From assembly GCA_044326545.1 (NCBI GenBank), contig JBIRBM010000002.1:151900-215899 (forward strand): a stretch of 64,000 nucleotides of DNA, in the 5' to 3' direction. The DNA is from JANWJE01 sp044326545 (GTDB lineage: Bacteria; Chlamydiota; Chlamydiia; Chlamydiales; Parachlamydiaceae). The translations under genes and the position numbers were made by a program. Shown here in pieces: positions 17,927-26,597 of this stretch. Within the stretch, counting starts at the first letter, position 1; every line of letters starts with the position of its first letter. Under the pieces are notes generated by a model. The model was not told where the DNA came from, did no database searches, and was given only the letters and a program-made list of their open reading frames with translations.

Positions 17927-18436
17927 CTACTCTTCTCCTTCTCGAATTTTTTTTACGATGTCAGAGGTCGAAAGCCCCGGAATAAGTGGGACAATGTGAA
18001 TGCTTCCTCCCCAAGAGCGAACGGTTGCAGCTTCAATGCACTCTTGACCGTATTCAGCTCCATTCACATGAACATCGGGTTTAATCATCGTTAAAAGAGC
18101 GCAAGGGTCAGTTTCGTCAAACCATGTCACATAATCAACAAATTCTAGGGCGGCCATCATTTGAAGGCGATCGTTTAAGGGAATAATGGGGCGATCAGGA
18201 CTTTTATAGTGTTGAATGGAGGAATCGGTGTTAAGGGCAACAATGAGAATATTTGCCATCTGCGATGCTTCATAGATAATTTGCAGGTGTCCTGCATGAA
18301 GAAGATCAAAAGAGCCATTCAACGTTGCAATTGAGTGTTGATCCCTCCTTAATTGGCTCACTCGTTCGCTGAGTTGCTCAGGAGGGATCATTTTTGCTTG
18401 GCAGCTATTTGACCATCGCTTAAGATTCGACGACAT
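17927..18436 (-). CDS. HldE/RfaE2-type sugar-1-phosphate nucleotidyltransferase
   Basis: A 169-residue nucleotidyltransferase with the HxGH motif (NGSFDLLHAGHLQII) and the RPIIPLNDRLQMMAALEFVDYV block typical of the second domain of HldE, which adenylylates heptose-1-phosphate for LPS core synthesis. The kinase domain of the bifunctional enzyme is missing here. Closely related cytidylyltransferases (glycerol-3-phosphate, ethanolamine phosphate) cannot be excluded. It is the second gene after lon, three bases downstream. Confidence 0.8.
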   Translation of the reverse strand: MSSNLKRWSNSCQAKMIPPEQLSERVSQLRRDQHSIATLNGSFDLLHAGHLQIIYEASQMANILIVALNTDSSIQHYKSPDRPIIPLNDRLQMMAALEFVDYVTWFDETDPCALLTMIKPDVHVNGAEYGQECIEAATVRSWGGSIHIVPLIPGLSTSDIVKKIREGEE

Positions 18437-18439
18437 GAA

Positions 18440-20971
18440 TTATCCGCCTACTTTAGGAAAGGCAATCTGAAAAACTTCATCATAATGCTCAACAAAGTGC
18501 ATGGTCATCCCTTTGCGGATGTAGTCAGGCAGTTCTTCATAGTCCCGTAAGTTATCTTTGGGGAAAATAAGCACTTTAAGTCCGGAGCGACGGGCCGCGA
18601 CCATTTTTTCTTTGACACCGCCAATCGGAAGAATCCTCCCTGTTAACGTTAATTCTCCTGTCATTCCTAAATTATCCAGAACAGGAGTATTCATTAAAAG
18701 AGAGAGGAGTGATGTCACCATTGTGATCCCCGCTGAAGGCCCATCTTTAGGCGTTGCCCCTTCCGGAATATGAATATGGACTTGGGATTTTTCAAAAAAA
18801 GTGAACCCCGGAGCATATTTATGAACGGCGCCGTGCAGGTAGCTCCATGCGATCTCTGCCGATTCTTTCATCACGTCGCCTGCTTGTCCGGTCAATTTCA
18901 TCACTGTTTTTTCGGCAGGCACTTTAATCGACTCAATATAAAGCGTCGCTCCCCCCATTGCGGTCCAAGCTAACCCCATGCAGACTCCAACTGGGGGCCG
19001 GTCATAAAAACGATCGGTTGTGAAAACGGGTTTGCCCAAATACTCGTTGAGATTATCTGTTGTAATTGAATATTTGATTGGGGGTGCAGCAGGAGTCTGA
19101 AGATCTCCCTTTTTTTTCTTTTTCCCTTTCTCTTGTTGAGTTGCTAATAGCTTTTGCTCCGCTTCCCTTTTCATTTGCTGGCGGACAATTTTAATGGCGA
19201 TTTTTCGCAAGATTTTTTTGATCAACCCTTCAAGATTGCGTACTCCGGCTTCTCTTGCATATCCGTTAATAATCCCGCGCAATCCTTCGATTGTGAAGCT
19301 CACCTCGGACGCTTTTAATCCCATCAATTTTCGATTGCGGGGAATGAGGTATTTTTTTGCAATCTCAATCTTTTCCTGCATGATATAACCCGATAAGCGA
19401 AGGATATCCATTCGATCTTTTAAAGGTTCCGGAATAGAATCCAAGACGTTTGCAGTGACGATGAATAGGACATCAGACAAATTGCAGCGAACATCAAGAT
19501 AGTGATCGAGGAATTCTGCATTTTGTTCTGGATCTAGAACCTCTAATAAAGCAGAGGCAGGATCGCCATGAAAACTCTTCCCCATTTTATCGACTTCATC
19601 GAGCATAATCACCGGATTCATCGTTTGGCAATATTTCAAGGCTTGAATCATTTTTCCAGGCATTGCACCGATATAAGTCCTGCGATGCCCCTTAATTTCT
19701 GCTTCATCTCGCATTCCTCCGACAGAAAAACGATAAAATTTCCGGTTAAGCGCCCTTGCAATGCTTTTTCCAATGCTTGTTTTTCCAACTCCCGGAGGTC
19801 CCACTAAACATAAAATACTCCCTCTAATCCCTCCGGCAAGGCGGCCAACGCTGATGAATTCTAAAATGCGTTGTTTAATATCTTCTAATCCATAGTGGTC
19901 TTCAGTTAAAATTTTTTCTGCTTCATCCAAATCGTGATGCTCAGCACTTTTAATTCCCCAAGGAATGATTGTCAACCAGTCTAAATAACCACGACAAACG
20001 CTGTATTCGGCCGATTGCATTTCCAATACACTCAGCTTCTCAAGTTCGTCATTAATCACTTTGAGAACATCAGGCGGAACCACTCGGTCTTTAAGGCGTG
20101 CTTCAAATTTTTCTCGATCAATTGATTTATCGTCCCGCTCGATTCCCAATTCTTTTTTAATTGTTTTGAGTTGTTCACGTAAAAAATAATCTTTTTGGCT
20201 CTTATTGATGGTTGCTTCAATTTTTTGATTAATGTTATTTTGTAAAATGCTAATGTCGAGCTCTTTTTTTAATAAAATTAGCGCTTTATCTATGCGGCGC
20301 TTAATATCGTATGTCTCTAGAACATCTTGGAGTTCTTCTCTAGAAGCTGTGGTTAATGCAACGGCAAAGTCGGCTAATTTTCCAGGTTCGGTAAAATCGG
20401 AATGACCAAGAAAAATTTGCAGCTCTTCTTTAAACAAGGGATTGAGTTTTAATAATTCTTTGATTGTTGAGATGATGCTAATGGCGTAGGCCTTAAGCTC
20501 GGTGGTTAAGGTGGGATTATCATCGTAATAAGAAACATGAGCCTTCAACGTTTTGGAGTCTGAAATAGGATCCTTGATTTGCAACCGTTTTTCCATATTC
20601 AGGATGACTTGGGCGCCTCCTTGCTCCATAGGAATGATCCGTAGCACGCGGGCTAGCACTCCAACTGTGTACAAGTCGCTAAAAGAGGCTTGATAAATAT
20701 CGGCATTTTCGGAATGAGCCAGAAGGAGTCCAACGCATTTGTGCTCCGATTTAGCAACCACTTTTAAGACCTCATAGAAAGGGCCGGGTTCAATGACGAG
20801 AGGAGCAGCCATTCCGGGAAAAAAAGGGCGGCGCAGAAGAGGAAAGATATAAATTTGGTCGGGAGCCGCTGTCATTTTCTTTTGTAGAGAATGACTATCT
20901 TCTAACGAATTAATGATAGCATTTTCCAGTTCTAATTCCAGGGAATCATTTTGATCATCTTGATTCAACAT
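18440..20971 (-). CDS. lon: Lon ATP-dependent protease
   Basis: A cytosolic AAA+ serine protease that degrades damaged and regulatory proteins. It has 843 residues: a LON substrate-binding domain (about 45–240), a central coiled coil, AAA+ with GPPGVGKTSIGKS and Walker B PVIMLDEVDK, and a protease domain with Ser746 in KDGPSAGITM and a Lys near 789 in GGVKEK. A Lys-rich insert (QQEKGKKKKKGDL) separates the AAA+ and protease parts. First gene of a minus-strand unit with hldE2, the rhomboid and rnz. No CIRCE element was seen upstream. Confidence 0.95.
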   Translation of the reverse strand: MLNQDDQNDSLELELENAIINSLEDSHSLQKKMTAAPDQIYIFPLLRRPFFPGMAAPLVIEPGPFYEVLKVVAKSEHKCVGLLLAHSENADIYQASFSDLYTVGVLARVLRIIPMEQGGAQVILNMEKRLQIKDPISDSKTLKAHVSYYDDNPTLTTELKAYAISIISTIKELLKLNPLFKEELQIFLGHSDFTEPGKLADFAVALTTASREELQDVLETYDIKRRIDKALILLKKELDISILQNNINQKIEATINKSQKDYFLREQLKTIKKELGIERDDKSIDREKFEARLKDRVVPPDVLKVINDELEKLSVLEMQSAEYSVCRGYLDWLTIIPWGIKSAEHHDLDEAEKILTEDHYGLEDIKQRILEFISVGRLAGGIRGSILCLVGPPGVGKTSIGKSIARALNRKFYRFSVGGMRDEAEIKGHRRTYIGAMPGKMIQALKYCQTMNPVIMLDEVDKMGKSFHGDPASALLEVLDPEQNAEFLDHYLDVRCNLSDVLFIVTANVLDSIPEPLKDRMDILRLSGYIMQEKIEIAKKYLIPRNRKLMGLKASEVSFTIEGLRGIINGYAREAGVRNLEGLIKKILRKIAIKIVRQQMKREAEQKLLATQQEKGKKKKKGDLQTPAAPPIKYSITTDNLNEYLGKPVFTTDRFYDRPPVGVCMGLAWTAMGGATLYIESIKVPAEKTVMKLTGQAGDVMKESAEIAWSYLHGAVHKYAPGFTFFEKSQVHIHIPEGATPKDGPSAGITMVTSLLSLLMNTPVLDNLGMTGELTLTGRILPIGGVKEKMVAARRSGLKVLIFPKDNLRDYEELPDYIRKGMTMHFVEHYDEVFQIAFPKVGG

Positions 20972-21119
20972 GAAGGGTCCTAAATTTGAGGGTTATCAAC
21001 CTGATTTTAGAGTCTGTTTTGTTTTTCTCAGACGACGGAGTTCCAGTTTACTCATTTAAGATAAATTTATCAATCAGAGTTGTGAATCTCACCTTCAGCG
21101 CAAATAGCGGTCTTGTTTC

Positions 21120-21286
21120 TAAGAACCTGTTTAGCATCTTTGATCCGATGATTTGTTTGCTAAAACCCGCGATACATGGACAAAAAATTGTCGCAATATT
21201 AAAAAATATTCTGATTTTTTTTTGTGCGTGTATCGCGGATTTGTAGCAGCAAAGCATTGTGATCAAAGATCCTGAACAGGTTCTAA
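21120..21286. repeat. 167-bp hairpin element (AGAACCTGTT family)
   Basis: The left end AAGAACCTGTTTAGCATC and the right end GATCCTGAACAGGTTCT are imperfect inverted repeats, and the match continues inward through TTTGATC, GCTAAAACCCGCGATACA and its partner TGTATCGCGGATTTGTAGC to an AATATT centre. The whole element folds as one hairpin. A left-half copy is at 46911–46953, and end tags occur at 21832–21857, 10003–10018 and 60428–60470. Confidence 0.75.
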
Positions 21287-21364
21287 GGTGAGTTTTAAAG
21301 ACAAGAGAGAGTGTTTTTAATTGGCGATCCCTTTCAATGATTGACTCTCATGGGGATATCTTTT

Positions 21365-21455
21365 ATATCCTCATTCAAGCTCAACATGCACATGTTGGGA
21401 ATCCGAAGGGCTTTCGTGTTGCGAATATATGCATGTTGAGCTTGAATGAGGATAT
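21365..21455. repeat. 26-bp perfect inverted repeat upstream of RiPP precursor
   Basis: Positions 21365–21390 and 21430–21455 are exact reverse complements (ATATCCTCATTCAAGCTC… against …GAGCTTGAATGAGGATAT), separated by 39 bases. The left outer segment ATATCC can also pair with GGATAT at 21354–21359, so two mutually exclusive hairpins are possible in a transcript. It ends 55 bases before the precursor start. It may be a leader-RNA regulatory structure or another short repeat element. Confidence 0.75.
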
Positions 21456-21510
21456 GGTCGAAAAATGTGACAATCTCGAAAAAAATTTAATCAAGGATGG
21501 GAAGATATTT

Positions 21511-21801
21511 ATGGATCAAATGAAAGAAAAGAATGAAATCGTCGCTGCTATCTCTAAGAAGATACGAGAGGACAAAGAGTTTGAAAAGCTCCTTTTTTCC
21601 AATCCCCGCGACGCTTTAAAAGTCTTGGGAATTGAGATCCCAAAAGAGATCAACGTCAAAATTCTTCGTGAAGAGCAGCGAGAGTTTCTTTTAGTGATTC
21701 CTCATAAAAATGATCAAATAGGGGAATTAACCGATTTGCAATTGCGCCATTCATCGGGAGGAAGGGGGGGGTGCAAGCATAATACTGTGACACCGGCATA
21801 G
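21511..21801 (+). CDS. RiPP precursor with nitrile-hydratase-type (NHLP) leader
   Basis: A 96-residue precursor peptide. Residues 10–65 match the nitrile hydratase alpha-like leader family: KKIREDKEFEKLLFSNPRDA, then LKVLGIEIPKEINVKIL and EFLLVIPHK. The leader ends in LTDLQLRHSSGG, a double-glycine-type site, and leaves a very short core of about 12 residues (RGGCKHNTVTPA) with one Cys and two Thr. I chose the ATG at 21511 because GGGAAG lies six bases upstream and the homology begins there; the frame is open back to 21337 but that part is encoded by the inverted repeat. It lies 82 bases before the LanB gene, on the same strand. Confidence 0.85.
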   Translation: MDQMKEKNEIVAAISKKIREDKEFEKLLFSNPRDALKVLGIEIPKEINVKILREEQREFLLVIPHKNDQIGELTDLQLRHSSGGRGGCKHNTVTPA

Positions 21802-21857
21802 AGACCTGTTCAATCTCTATCAGGAGTATTGTGATCAAAGAGTCTGAACAGGTTCTA
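21800..21857 (+). promoter_or_regulatory. Stem-loop between precursor and lanB
   Basis: AGACCTGTTCAATCTCT (from 21801) and AGAGTCTGAACAGGTTCT (to 21857) are imperfect inverted repeats with a loop of about 20 bases. Stem-loops in this position often reduce read-through from an abundant precursor message into the modifying-enzyme gene. The right arm is also the end tag of the 167-bp repeat family, so it may have come from a repeat. Confidence 0.5.
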
Positions 21858-21883
21858 AAGGAAAATTTACAGATTGTGTTAAA

Positions 21884-24800
21884 ATGATAAAAACATCGAA
21901 AGTTTCGCTCTATCACGCAGCCCCTTTTTTTTTGGTCAGAGCTCCTCTTCTACCCGGTCACCATTTTTTTGACCTCGCAAGAGAGAAGGTGTCATTGTCT
22001 CTTTTTTCTGAAGAAGACCAGGTGTTGATTAAAGAAGCGCTCGCCATCGCCTCTCCCTCCTTTTATGAAGCGATGGTTAAGGGGAAAATCAAAAAGGCAA
22101 AGCAAGAAGAGCAGATCGCTAAAACTCTTATGAAGTATCTGTTGAGGATGTGTTCAAGATCCACTCCTTTTGGCCTTTTTTCTTTTGTTTCAACAGGCAG
22201 CTGGAAAGAGAATTCTTGTGTAGAATTTGATGTCACTCAAGTCTGTAAACGGGCAAGGCCTGACATGGAATGGGTGTGCAATCTTATTGAGAAACTCTCC
22301 TCAGACCCTGATCTTTTTCTTTATCTTCCAATCAGAACAAACCCTTTGATTTTTAATGCCGGAGATAGAACTCATCTGCATTACTTGCGTAAGGAAAATA
22401 AGGAGGATGAATCCCTATTATCTTCCATTCGCTCTAATGAGTTGACAGAGGCTCTTTTTGAATCCGCAAAAGTGACGACAACCCCTATTGAATTGAAAGA
22501 CAAGATGATATCCCGGTTGTTTTACCATCACCTCGATCCCAATAAAGTTCTCAATATGATTCGAGAGCTTTTAAATCAACAGTTTCTTCAAGTGACAATC
22601 CTCCCTTCATTTTTATCAGCGTCTTTCTTTTCCAATCTAGTTGACAATCTTTCCTCTTTTCTTCAGAAGCGGCAGAATGATTTAGCACAACGTATCGCTG
22701 ATCCCCCTGAAGATGAGAGGGAGAATCAATGCTTTAAATCTGCTTACACCCTCACGTCAGATAGTATAGAGGAGATTCGTTCTCTTATTGAATCTTATAA
22801 CAACTTGAGCCCCGGAAAAGGAGAGACTCTTTTTAAACATCTTCAAATGAAGATGGAAGAGATCTGTCCTGCTAAACATTATCTTCAAATTGATTCCTTT
22901 TATACAGGTTCTGAAGTCTACCTTTCAAAAGATGTTGCAAATGAGTTGGAATCAACCGCTGAATTTTTATGGACCTTATCTTGCTGTCGCTCACAATTGT
23001 CTAGTTTACATGCTTATCATCAAAAATTTCTTGATAAGTATGGAACGGCACGGACTATTCCTCTTTGTGAATTAATGAACCAAAATAGGGGATTAGGGCC
23101 GCCCGATCATTATTTAAATGACGATGCAATTTCTACTCAAAAAGATCCCTCTTCTGTAGAAAAAAAATGGAAAAAATGGTTGAAAAGGGAGTTAGAGTTA
23201 TGTTTGAGAAAAAAGAATCAAGAGATTGAAATCCCTGCAGAGTGGATGGATGAGATGGTCAAAGAAGAAGAGAAGCAAAAAGCAGTTCCTTCATTTGATC
23301 TCAATTGCGAAATCATTGCTGATTCAGTTGCTGAAATTGATGCTGGGAATTTTCTCCTCAATGTTCATTTTACCTCCTCAAAAGGGGGATGTGTATTTGG
23401 AAGATTTTTGGATATGCTAGGAGAGGGGACTCAAGATAAATTGCGCATTTTTTTGAGGGACGAGGAAGAGTTAGAGCCACACAGTGCCTTTGCCACCCTC
23501 TGTTATTCTCCCTTCCCCTCGCGTCTTGCCAATCTCAATATTTCTCCAAATTTAAGAACGAAAAATCTCGACCTTGTTCATGAAACCGATATTTGTTTAG
23601 AAGATATTCTTGTCGGAGCCACTTCTGAAAGATTCTATCTAACACTTAAGGAGAGTTCAAAAGAATGGGTGATTGCCGCAAACCATATGCTTAATCGTGC
23701 CTTTGCCCCTCATGCTATCCGATTCATTGAAGATGTCTGTGATGCAAAGTATAAGGGTGTTCGAGGATTTGACTGGCAAGAGATGAAAGAGCGTCCTTTT
23801 CTCCCAAGAGTCAGGTTTAAAAAAACGATTCTATCTCCAGCTCAATGGAATATTGACCTTTTTGAACTTGGTTTGTCTGACAACGCCTTGAATGAATCAA
23901 TTAAAGAAAAATTTAATGATTGGGCACTTTTATGGGATCTTCCTCGCTATCTCTATCTCATCGAATCGGATCATCGATTATTATTAGATCGCACGTGTGG
24001 GCCTCACCTTGAACACATTCTGTTGCAGATTAAAAAGGGGGAGAAAGTCCGTTTAACGGAAAAAATCGGGCAACACAAGGGGCAGTGGATTCAAAGTCAA
24101 AGAGGTGTTCATTTTTCTGAGTTTACGGTCCCTTTTATCAAAAACAAGCAGTACGCTGACTCTGTTAAAGATGCTCATTCTGCACACTTGCGTTCTATAG
24201 CCCCTGATTTTCGCTTTAAACTGCTTGGAAGCGAGTGGTTTTATGTAAAATTCTATTTAAATGCCAGCGAAGAAAATGAATTATTATCAAAAGAGTGCTT
24301 AGCATTTAGTCAAAAAGTATTAGATTTGGGCCTTATTGTGGGGTGGTTTTTTATTCGTTATAATGATCCAAGATCTCATCTTCGTCTCCGTTTTCGTTTA
24401 AAAGAGGGGGCCTCTCTAACCTCTTTTCTCCCTCTCTTTCATGAATGGAGTTCTCGATTGCTTCACCAATATTTTATTTATGAGATGAGTCTTGCAAGTT
24501 ACGAAAGAGAGGTGGAACGGTATGGGGGAGAAGAATTGATTGAATATGCAGAAAGTGTTTTCTGCGGGGATTGCCTGGCATCGATCGATCTCTTTCGATG
24601 TTGGTCTCATGAGGCAGATTCCCATGCACAAGAGCTCTTGTCTGCTTTAAGTCTCATCGACTTATTAAAACATTTAGGATTGAGTTTACAAGAGCAATTG
24701 TCTTATTTTTCTTTAAGACAACTCTCTCAAGATGAATTGCCCGGATTTCGCGCTGTTAAACCCTCTTTACTCAAGTATGCGCAAGCTATTTTGAATAACA

Positions 24801-25093
24801 CGCTTGAGCAATACTCAGAGCTCTATTTTTTTTCCCAAGCTCTTCTCAAAAGGAGGGGAGCTCTTGAGGATTTTGCAAAAAAGATGAGGGAGCTAGAGGC
24901 TCAGCAATTATTGACCTCTTCATCCCACTCGATTTTAGGCAGTCTCATCCATATGCATTGTAATCGACTCATTGGAAGAGAAAGTCAGAGGGAGAAAAAA
25001 ACGTGTGTGTATGTTTTTCATACACTACATCTTTTGTTTTATGATCTGCTAGCAGGAAAAAAATCGAGTACGCGGGTTGCCAAAGACCTCTAA
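21884..25093 (+). CDS. LanB-type lantibiotic dehydratase (full length)
   Basis: A 1069-residue LanB dehydratase. In the family, the N-terminal domain transfers glutamate from Glu-tRNA to Ser/Thr of the precursor and the C-terminal domain eliminates it to give Dha/Dhb. The hallmark RMCSRSTPFGLFSFVSTGSW is at about 89–108. The C-terminal thiopeptide-type domain begins near 780 (GSEWFYVKFYLNASEEN) and has FFIRYNDPRSHLRLRFR and SYEREVERYGGEELI. Both halves are on one chain, unlike split LanBs. The start has only a distant AAGGAAA (about 21860), so translation may be weak or helped by the stem-loop. No LanC, YcaO, peptidase-transporter or immunity gene is adjacent. Confidence 0.9.
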   Translation: MIKTSKVSLYHAAPFFLVRAPLLPGHHFFDLAREKVSLSLFSEEDQVLIKEALAIASPSFYEAMVKGKIKKAKQEEQIAKTLMKYLLRMCSRSTPFGLFSFVSTGSWKENSCVEFDVTQVCKRARPDMEWVCNLIEKLSSDPDLFLYLPIRTNPLIFNAGDRTHLHYLRKENKEDESLLSSIRSNELTEALFESAKVTTTPIELKDKMISRLFYHHLDPNKVLNMIRELLNQQFLQVTILPSFLSASFFSNLVDNLSSFLQKRQNDLAQRIADPPEDERENQCFKSAYTLTSDSIEEIRSLIESYNNLSPGKGETLFKHLQMKMEEICPAKHYLQIDSFYTGSEVYLSKDVANELESTAEFLWTLSCCRSQLSSLHAYHQKFLDKYGTARTIPLCELMNQNRGLGPPDHYLNDDAISTQKDPSSVEKKWKKWLKRELELCLRKKNQEIEIPAEWMDEMVKEEEKQKAVPSFDLNCEIIADSVAEIDAGNFLLNVHFTSSKGGCVFGRFLDMLGEGTQDKLRIFLRDEEELEPHSAFATLCYSPFPSRLANLNISPNLRTKNLDLVHETDICLEDILVGATSERFYLTLKESSKEWVIAANHMLNRAFAPHAIRFIEDVCDAKYKGVRGFDWQEMKERPFLPRVRFKKTILSPAQWNIDLFELGLSDNALNESIKEKFNDWALLWDLPRYLYLIESDHRLLLDRTCGPHLEHILLQIKKGEKVRLTEKIGQHKGQWIQSQRGVHFSEFTVPFIKNKQYADSVKDAHSAHLRSIAPDFRFKLLGSEWFYVKFYLNASEENELLSKECLAFSQKVLDLGLIVGWFFIRYNDPRSHLRLRFRLKEGASLTSFLPLFHEWSSRLLHQYFIYEMSLASYEREVERYGGEELIEYAESVFCGDCLASIDLFRCWSHEADSHAQELLSALSLIDLLKHLGLSLQEQLSYFSLRQLSQDELPGFRAVKPSLLKYAQAILNNTLEQYSELYFFSQALLKRRGALEDFAKKMRELEAQQLLTSSSHSILGSLIHMHCNRLIGRESQREKKTCVYVFHTLHLLFYDLLAGKKSSTRVAKDL

Positions 25094-25141
25094 TTCCTCG
25101 AAATGAGTCGATTTTATCCAGCACGGCTCTATCGAAATCCT

Positions 25142-25393
25142 CTATTTTTTCTTGTAGGCATTTCCTTTATTGTAGAGCGTGCATTGGGGACAGCGATTAA
25201 GAGATTTAACCGATTCCTCAACGTAAGTAAAATGACAATACTCACAAATAAAAAGCGTTCTTTCCGTAGTAAAAATTGTCCGTTTCCGCATACGACAGTG
25301 CGAATAGATCCAGATACCTAACACAGTCATGACTGTTACACTTAGATAAAGAATAAAAAGGGTGTTGAAGGTTAGCTCTATCATAGAATACAT
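25142..25393 (-). CDS. Small membrane-anchored zinc-ribbon protein
   Basis: An 83-residue protein with one N-terminal membrane segment (about 8–30, LFILYLSVTVMTVLGIWIY) and a C-terminal CxxC pair (CEYCHF, CPQC) that would bind one zinc as a rubredoxin-like or zinc-ribbon knuckle. It follows the TonB-like gene by 27 bases on the same strand and probably ends the exb unit. It is convergent with lanB. I know of no assigned function. Confidence 0.65.
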   Translation of the reverse strand: MYSMIELTFNTLFILYLSVTVMTVLGIWIYSHCRMRKRTIFTTERTLFICEYCHFTYVEESVKSLNRCPQCTLYNKGNAYKKK

Positions 25394-25420
25394 GGACTTT
25401 GTGGATCTTGTCTCATCATC

Positions 25421-26143
25421 TTACTCATTCGAAGTATTCAGAACAATAAAACTGAGTGTCCCTTTGATCGTGTCTTCTTGATTTAAGGGAGCAAATCTTA
25501 AATTCAAAAGAATTGTCTCAGTCAATTGATCGATTCTTTTGATGCCGCTATTTTCAGCACGTTCAAACCAAAAAATTTCTCCTGTTGCTTGATCTAATTG
25601 GACCTCATAGACCACATAAAAGGGAGAATGCGTTGTCAAAGGCTCTATTTGATTAAGAAGAGGGTCATCGGAAATCAGAGGAATTTTTGCTAAATCTCCA
25701 GATATTGAAAGTTGAACCAGTGGTTCTTCCAATTGATAGAGAAGGGGTTCATTCCATTTAGGCCACATGTTTTTTTCAATTGAATCTAACATTGAGGGAT
25801 CAAACATTACGGAAGAGGGAAGGGGAAATTCAGAAGGACCAGAGACCCATTCAAGCGGCGGAGCGAATAAAAAAGGGGGCGGAGCGAATTCCTCTTCATT
25901 GATATCCTCCACAACCAAAGCAGAAGTGGCAGCCAAAGGAAGATCAGATTGAACACGAACAAGAGGAAAGATAAAATTTGAAGTAAAAGAAAACGGGGTC
26001 ACATGGATCAAGATCAAAGCACCCGAATGGAGGATTAATGCAATTGCCAAAGCTTTAACAAGACCAGGTTCAAAGAATCGCTCTTTTTCCCGAATTCTAA
26101 TCACAATAGTTGAAAGATCAGCTGTTTTTTCAAGCTTTAACAT
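25421..26143 (-). CDS. TonB/TolA-like periplasmic energy-coupling protein
   Basis: A 240-residue protein with a short cytoplasmic start, one membrane segment (about 27–47, LAIALILHSGALILIHV) and a periplasmic domain with a Pro/Glu-rich part (NEEEFAPPPFLFAPPLEW). Position directly after exbD and the one-helix layout point to the TonB/TolA role of carrying proton-motive energy from ExbBD to the envelope. I see no clear TonB C-terminal YP motif. I chose the ATG at 26143, just after the exbD stop, with GGAG upstream; an upstream start would overlap exbD. Confidence 0.7.
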   Translation of the reverse strand: MLKLEKTADLSTIVIRIREKERFFEPGLVKALAIALILHSGALILIHVTPFSFTSNFIFPLVRVQSDLPLAATSALVVEDINEEEFAPPPFLFAPPLEWVSGPSEFPLPSSVMFDPSMLDSIEKNMWPKWNEPLLYQLEEPLVQLSISGDLAKIPLISDDPLLNQIEPLTTHSPFYVVYEVQLDQATGEIFWFERAENSGIKRIDQLTETILLNLRFAPLNQEDTIKGTLSFIVLNTSNE

Positions 26144-26144
26144 G

Positions 26145-26597
26145 TCAAAGGAGCTCCTCAGACCATGGGGGAGATTCAATAGGTTGATAAACTAACCTTA
26201 GATGAGAGCAACATCCTTGGGCAATGGCAAAAAGTTTTAAGAAAAGGCCATAATTGACTCTTTTATCAACGCTGAGCACGATTGTAGGTTCATTTCCTCC
26301 ATTTTGTTTTTTCAGTTCTCTGATTTCTTTTTCCAAGCTAGTCTTTAAAGATCCCATGTCTACAATCGATTTTTTAGAGCCCAAATAAATGACATGCTGC
26401 CCATCCATCACGAGGAGAAGCTGGGTGGTCAATGGGGTGGAGTCTTGTTCTAATTGAGGATTTTCAATATTCAATGATTTCAAAGGAAGAATATCTGAGG
26501 TGACAATAAAGAAAATCAGCATCAGAAAAATGACGTCAACTAAAGGGGTCAAATCAATTAAAGCAGGAGAAGGTTTAAGGCGACACTTAAACTTCAT
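26145..26597 (-). CDS. exbD: ExbD/TolR-family biopolymer transport protein
   Basis: A 150-residue protein with one membrane helix (about 15–36), including the proton-coupled Asp in LTPLVDVIFLMLIFFIV, and a small periplasmic domain with the typical VLSVDKRVNYGLFLKL segment. It overlaps the exbB stop as ATGA. It forms the ion-driven motor with ExbB and powers the TonB/TolA-like protein encoded next. Confidence 0.9.
   Translation of the reverse strand: MKFKCRLKPSPALIDLTPLVDVIFLMLIFFIVTSDILPLKSLNIENPQLEQDSTPLTTQLLLVMDGQHVIYLGSKKSIVDMGSLKTSLEKEIRELKKQNGGNEPTIVLSVDKRVNYGLFLKLFAIAQGCCSHLRLVYQPIESPPWSEELL

Larger units (their letters stand above)
20972..21510. other. Repeat-filled spacer between lon and the RiPP precursor
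   Basis: No gene was found. It holds a 167-bp hairpin element (21120–21286) and a 26-bp perfect inverted repeat (21365–21455) just before the precursor gene. Open frames through these parts exist on both strands but follow the repeat structure. Confidence 0.7.

Noticed and set aside
20986..21266. Open frames on both strands upstream of the RiPP precursor
   Set aside because: They run through the 167-bp hairpin element and mirror each other because of its symmetry; no start signals.
21337..21510. N-terminal extension of the precursor to 154 residues
   Set aside because: The added part is encoded by the 26-bp inverted repeat and its loop, while leader homology and a good ribosome binding site begin at 21511.
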